Position numbers and translations under genes: made by a program. This document shows, in pieces, positions 63,505-64,000 of a DNA stretch of 64,000 nt (position 1 is the stretch's first letter; every line of letters begins with the position of its first letter). The DNA comes from Dryocola boscaweniae. GTDB taxonomy: Bacteria; Pseudomonadota; Gammaproteobacteria; Enterobacterales; Enterobacteriaceae. The notes below the pieces were generated by a model that was not told where the DNA came from, ran no database searches, and worked only from the letters and a program-made list of their open reading frames with translations. Where the stretch lies: positions 186,001 through 250,000 of the forward strand of contig NZ_JALHAP010000079.1 in assembly GCF_025215095.1 (NCBI RefSeq). The letters are read 5' to 3'.

Positions 63505-64000
63505 TTAGATAAGCAGCGGCAACGTCGCGCTTGCGGTTTGCTGGCTTGCCGAGGCGTAGCGGCTATCATGGGAAATTAGCTCCCCGACCAGCACTTCAAC
63601 CAGCAGCATTGCGCCAACTTTTGCGTTCAGCGAACCGGCGCTAAGCGGGCCTTCCGGTTTTGCCGCTACCAGCAGAAGATCGGCCAAATCGGCAAGTGGG
63701 CTGCGAAGCGTGTTGCTCAGCAACAGTACGCGCGCGTTGCGCTTTTTGGCGAGCTTCACCACGTGCAGCAGATCTTTCGTCGAACCGGAACTGGATATCG
63801 CTACCACAAAATCGCTCTCGCCAAGCGTAGCGGCATTCATCGCCGCCCGGTGCATGTCGCTGAAAAGCTGGGCTGATTTCCCCAGACGCAGCAGCTTATA
63901 GTGCAGGTAATCGCCCATTATTGCGCTGGCGGCGACGCCGTAAATTTGCACGGAAGCCGCCTCGTGCAGCGCGAGACCAGCCTGCTTAAGCACATCACGA
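63505..64000 (-). CDS. MurR/RpiR-family transcriptional regulator (partial, start beyond the window)
   Basis: The frame is open to the right edge, giving at least 165 residues of the C-terminal part. It is a sugar-isomerase (SIS) domain, with the phosphosugar-binding motif AISSSGSTKDLLHVVKLA and IYGVAASAIMGDYLHYKLLRLG. RpiR-family regulators carry an N-terminal helix-turn-helix followed by this SIS domain; the DNA-binding part is not in the window. The sugar sensed and the target genes cannot be read from this fragment. E. coli K-12 does not have this gene next to eno. Confidence 0.85.
   Translation of the reverse strand, partial: RDVLKQAGLALHEAASVQIYGVAASAIMGDYLHYKLLRLGKSAQLFSDMHRAAMNAATLGESDFVVAISSSGSTKDLLHVVKLAKKRNARVLLLSNTLRSPLADLADLLLVAAKPEGPLSAGSLNAKVGAMLLVEVLVGELISHDSRYASASQQTASATLPLLI

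Overview
The window is a 64 kb stretch of core chromosome from a member of the Enterobacteriaceae. Nearly every gene has a close counterpart, in the same order, in the Escherichia coli segment that runs from lplT through recBCD, argA, gcvA, sdaBC, csrB and barA to eno. Several differences exclude E. coli itself and fit an Enterobacter-, Klebsiella- or Kosakonia-like genus. The fucose operon is missing between rlmM and xni, and mazEF is missing between relA and mazG. An aminotransferase and kduI lie between xni and sdaB. A glycerate kinase and a ram-like resistance-regulator triad lie between gudD and barA. I see no prophage, insertion sequence, CRISPR array or plasmid gene. All family assignments rest on reading the translated proteins and on recalled E. 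coli gene order; no database search was run.

Layout. Positions 1-3187: the end of lplT, then tas, ygdR, ygdQ and mutH on the minus strand. 3188-3873: a non-coding stretch rich in DnaA boxes, at the known location of the DnaA-reactivating locus DARS2. 3874-22398: a long plus-strand run of rppH-ptsP-lgt-thyA, then the pseudopilin group ppdA-ppdB-ygdB-ppdC, then recC-ptrA-recB-recD, with an ERIC-like element at the end of ptrA. 22438-25688: argA with two ARG boxes, amiC, and three tandem initiator tRNA genes. 25897-33671: mltA, tcdA-csdE-csdA, ygdI, the small RNA GcvB divergent from gcvA, ygdD-rlmM and xni.

33857-43136: aminotransferase, kduI with a KdgR-like operator, sdaC-sdaB, ppnN, queF, syd, and the CsrA-sequestering RNA CsrB with two UvrY-type boxes upstream. 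43206-50415: yqcC-truC-yqcA and the glucarate operon gudP-gudX-gudD with a glycerate kinase. 50536-52806: a RamA-like regulator and a RomA-like metallo-hydrolase, divergent from a RamR-like repressor with an operator between them. 52857-64000: barA, rlmD, relA, mazG, pyrG, eno and the start-less end of an RpiR-family gene.

Functional links. BarA (with UvrY, not in the window) drives csrB, so sensor and output RNA lie about 10 kb apart. RecB, RecC and RecD form one enzyme, and Chi sites in the window are strongly biased to the plus strand. GcvA activates gcvB. The gud genes plus the kinase take glucarate towards central metabolism, with the aldolase and reductase steps encoded elsewhere.
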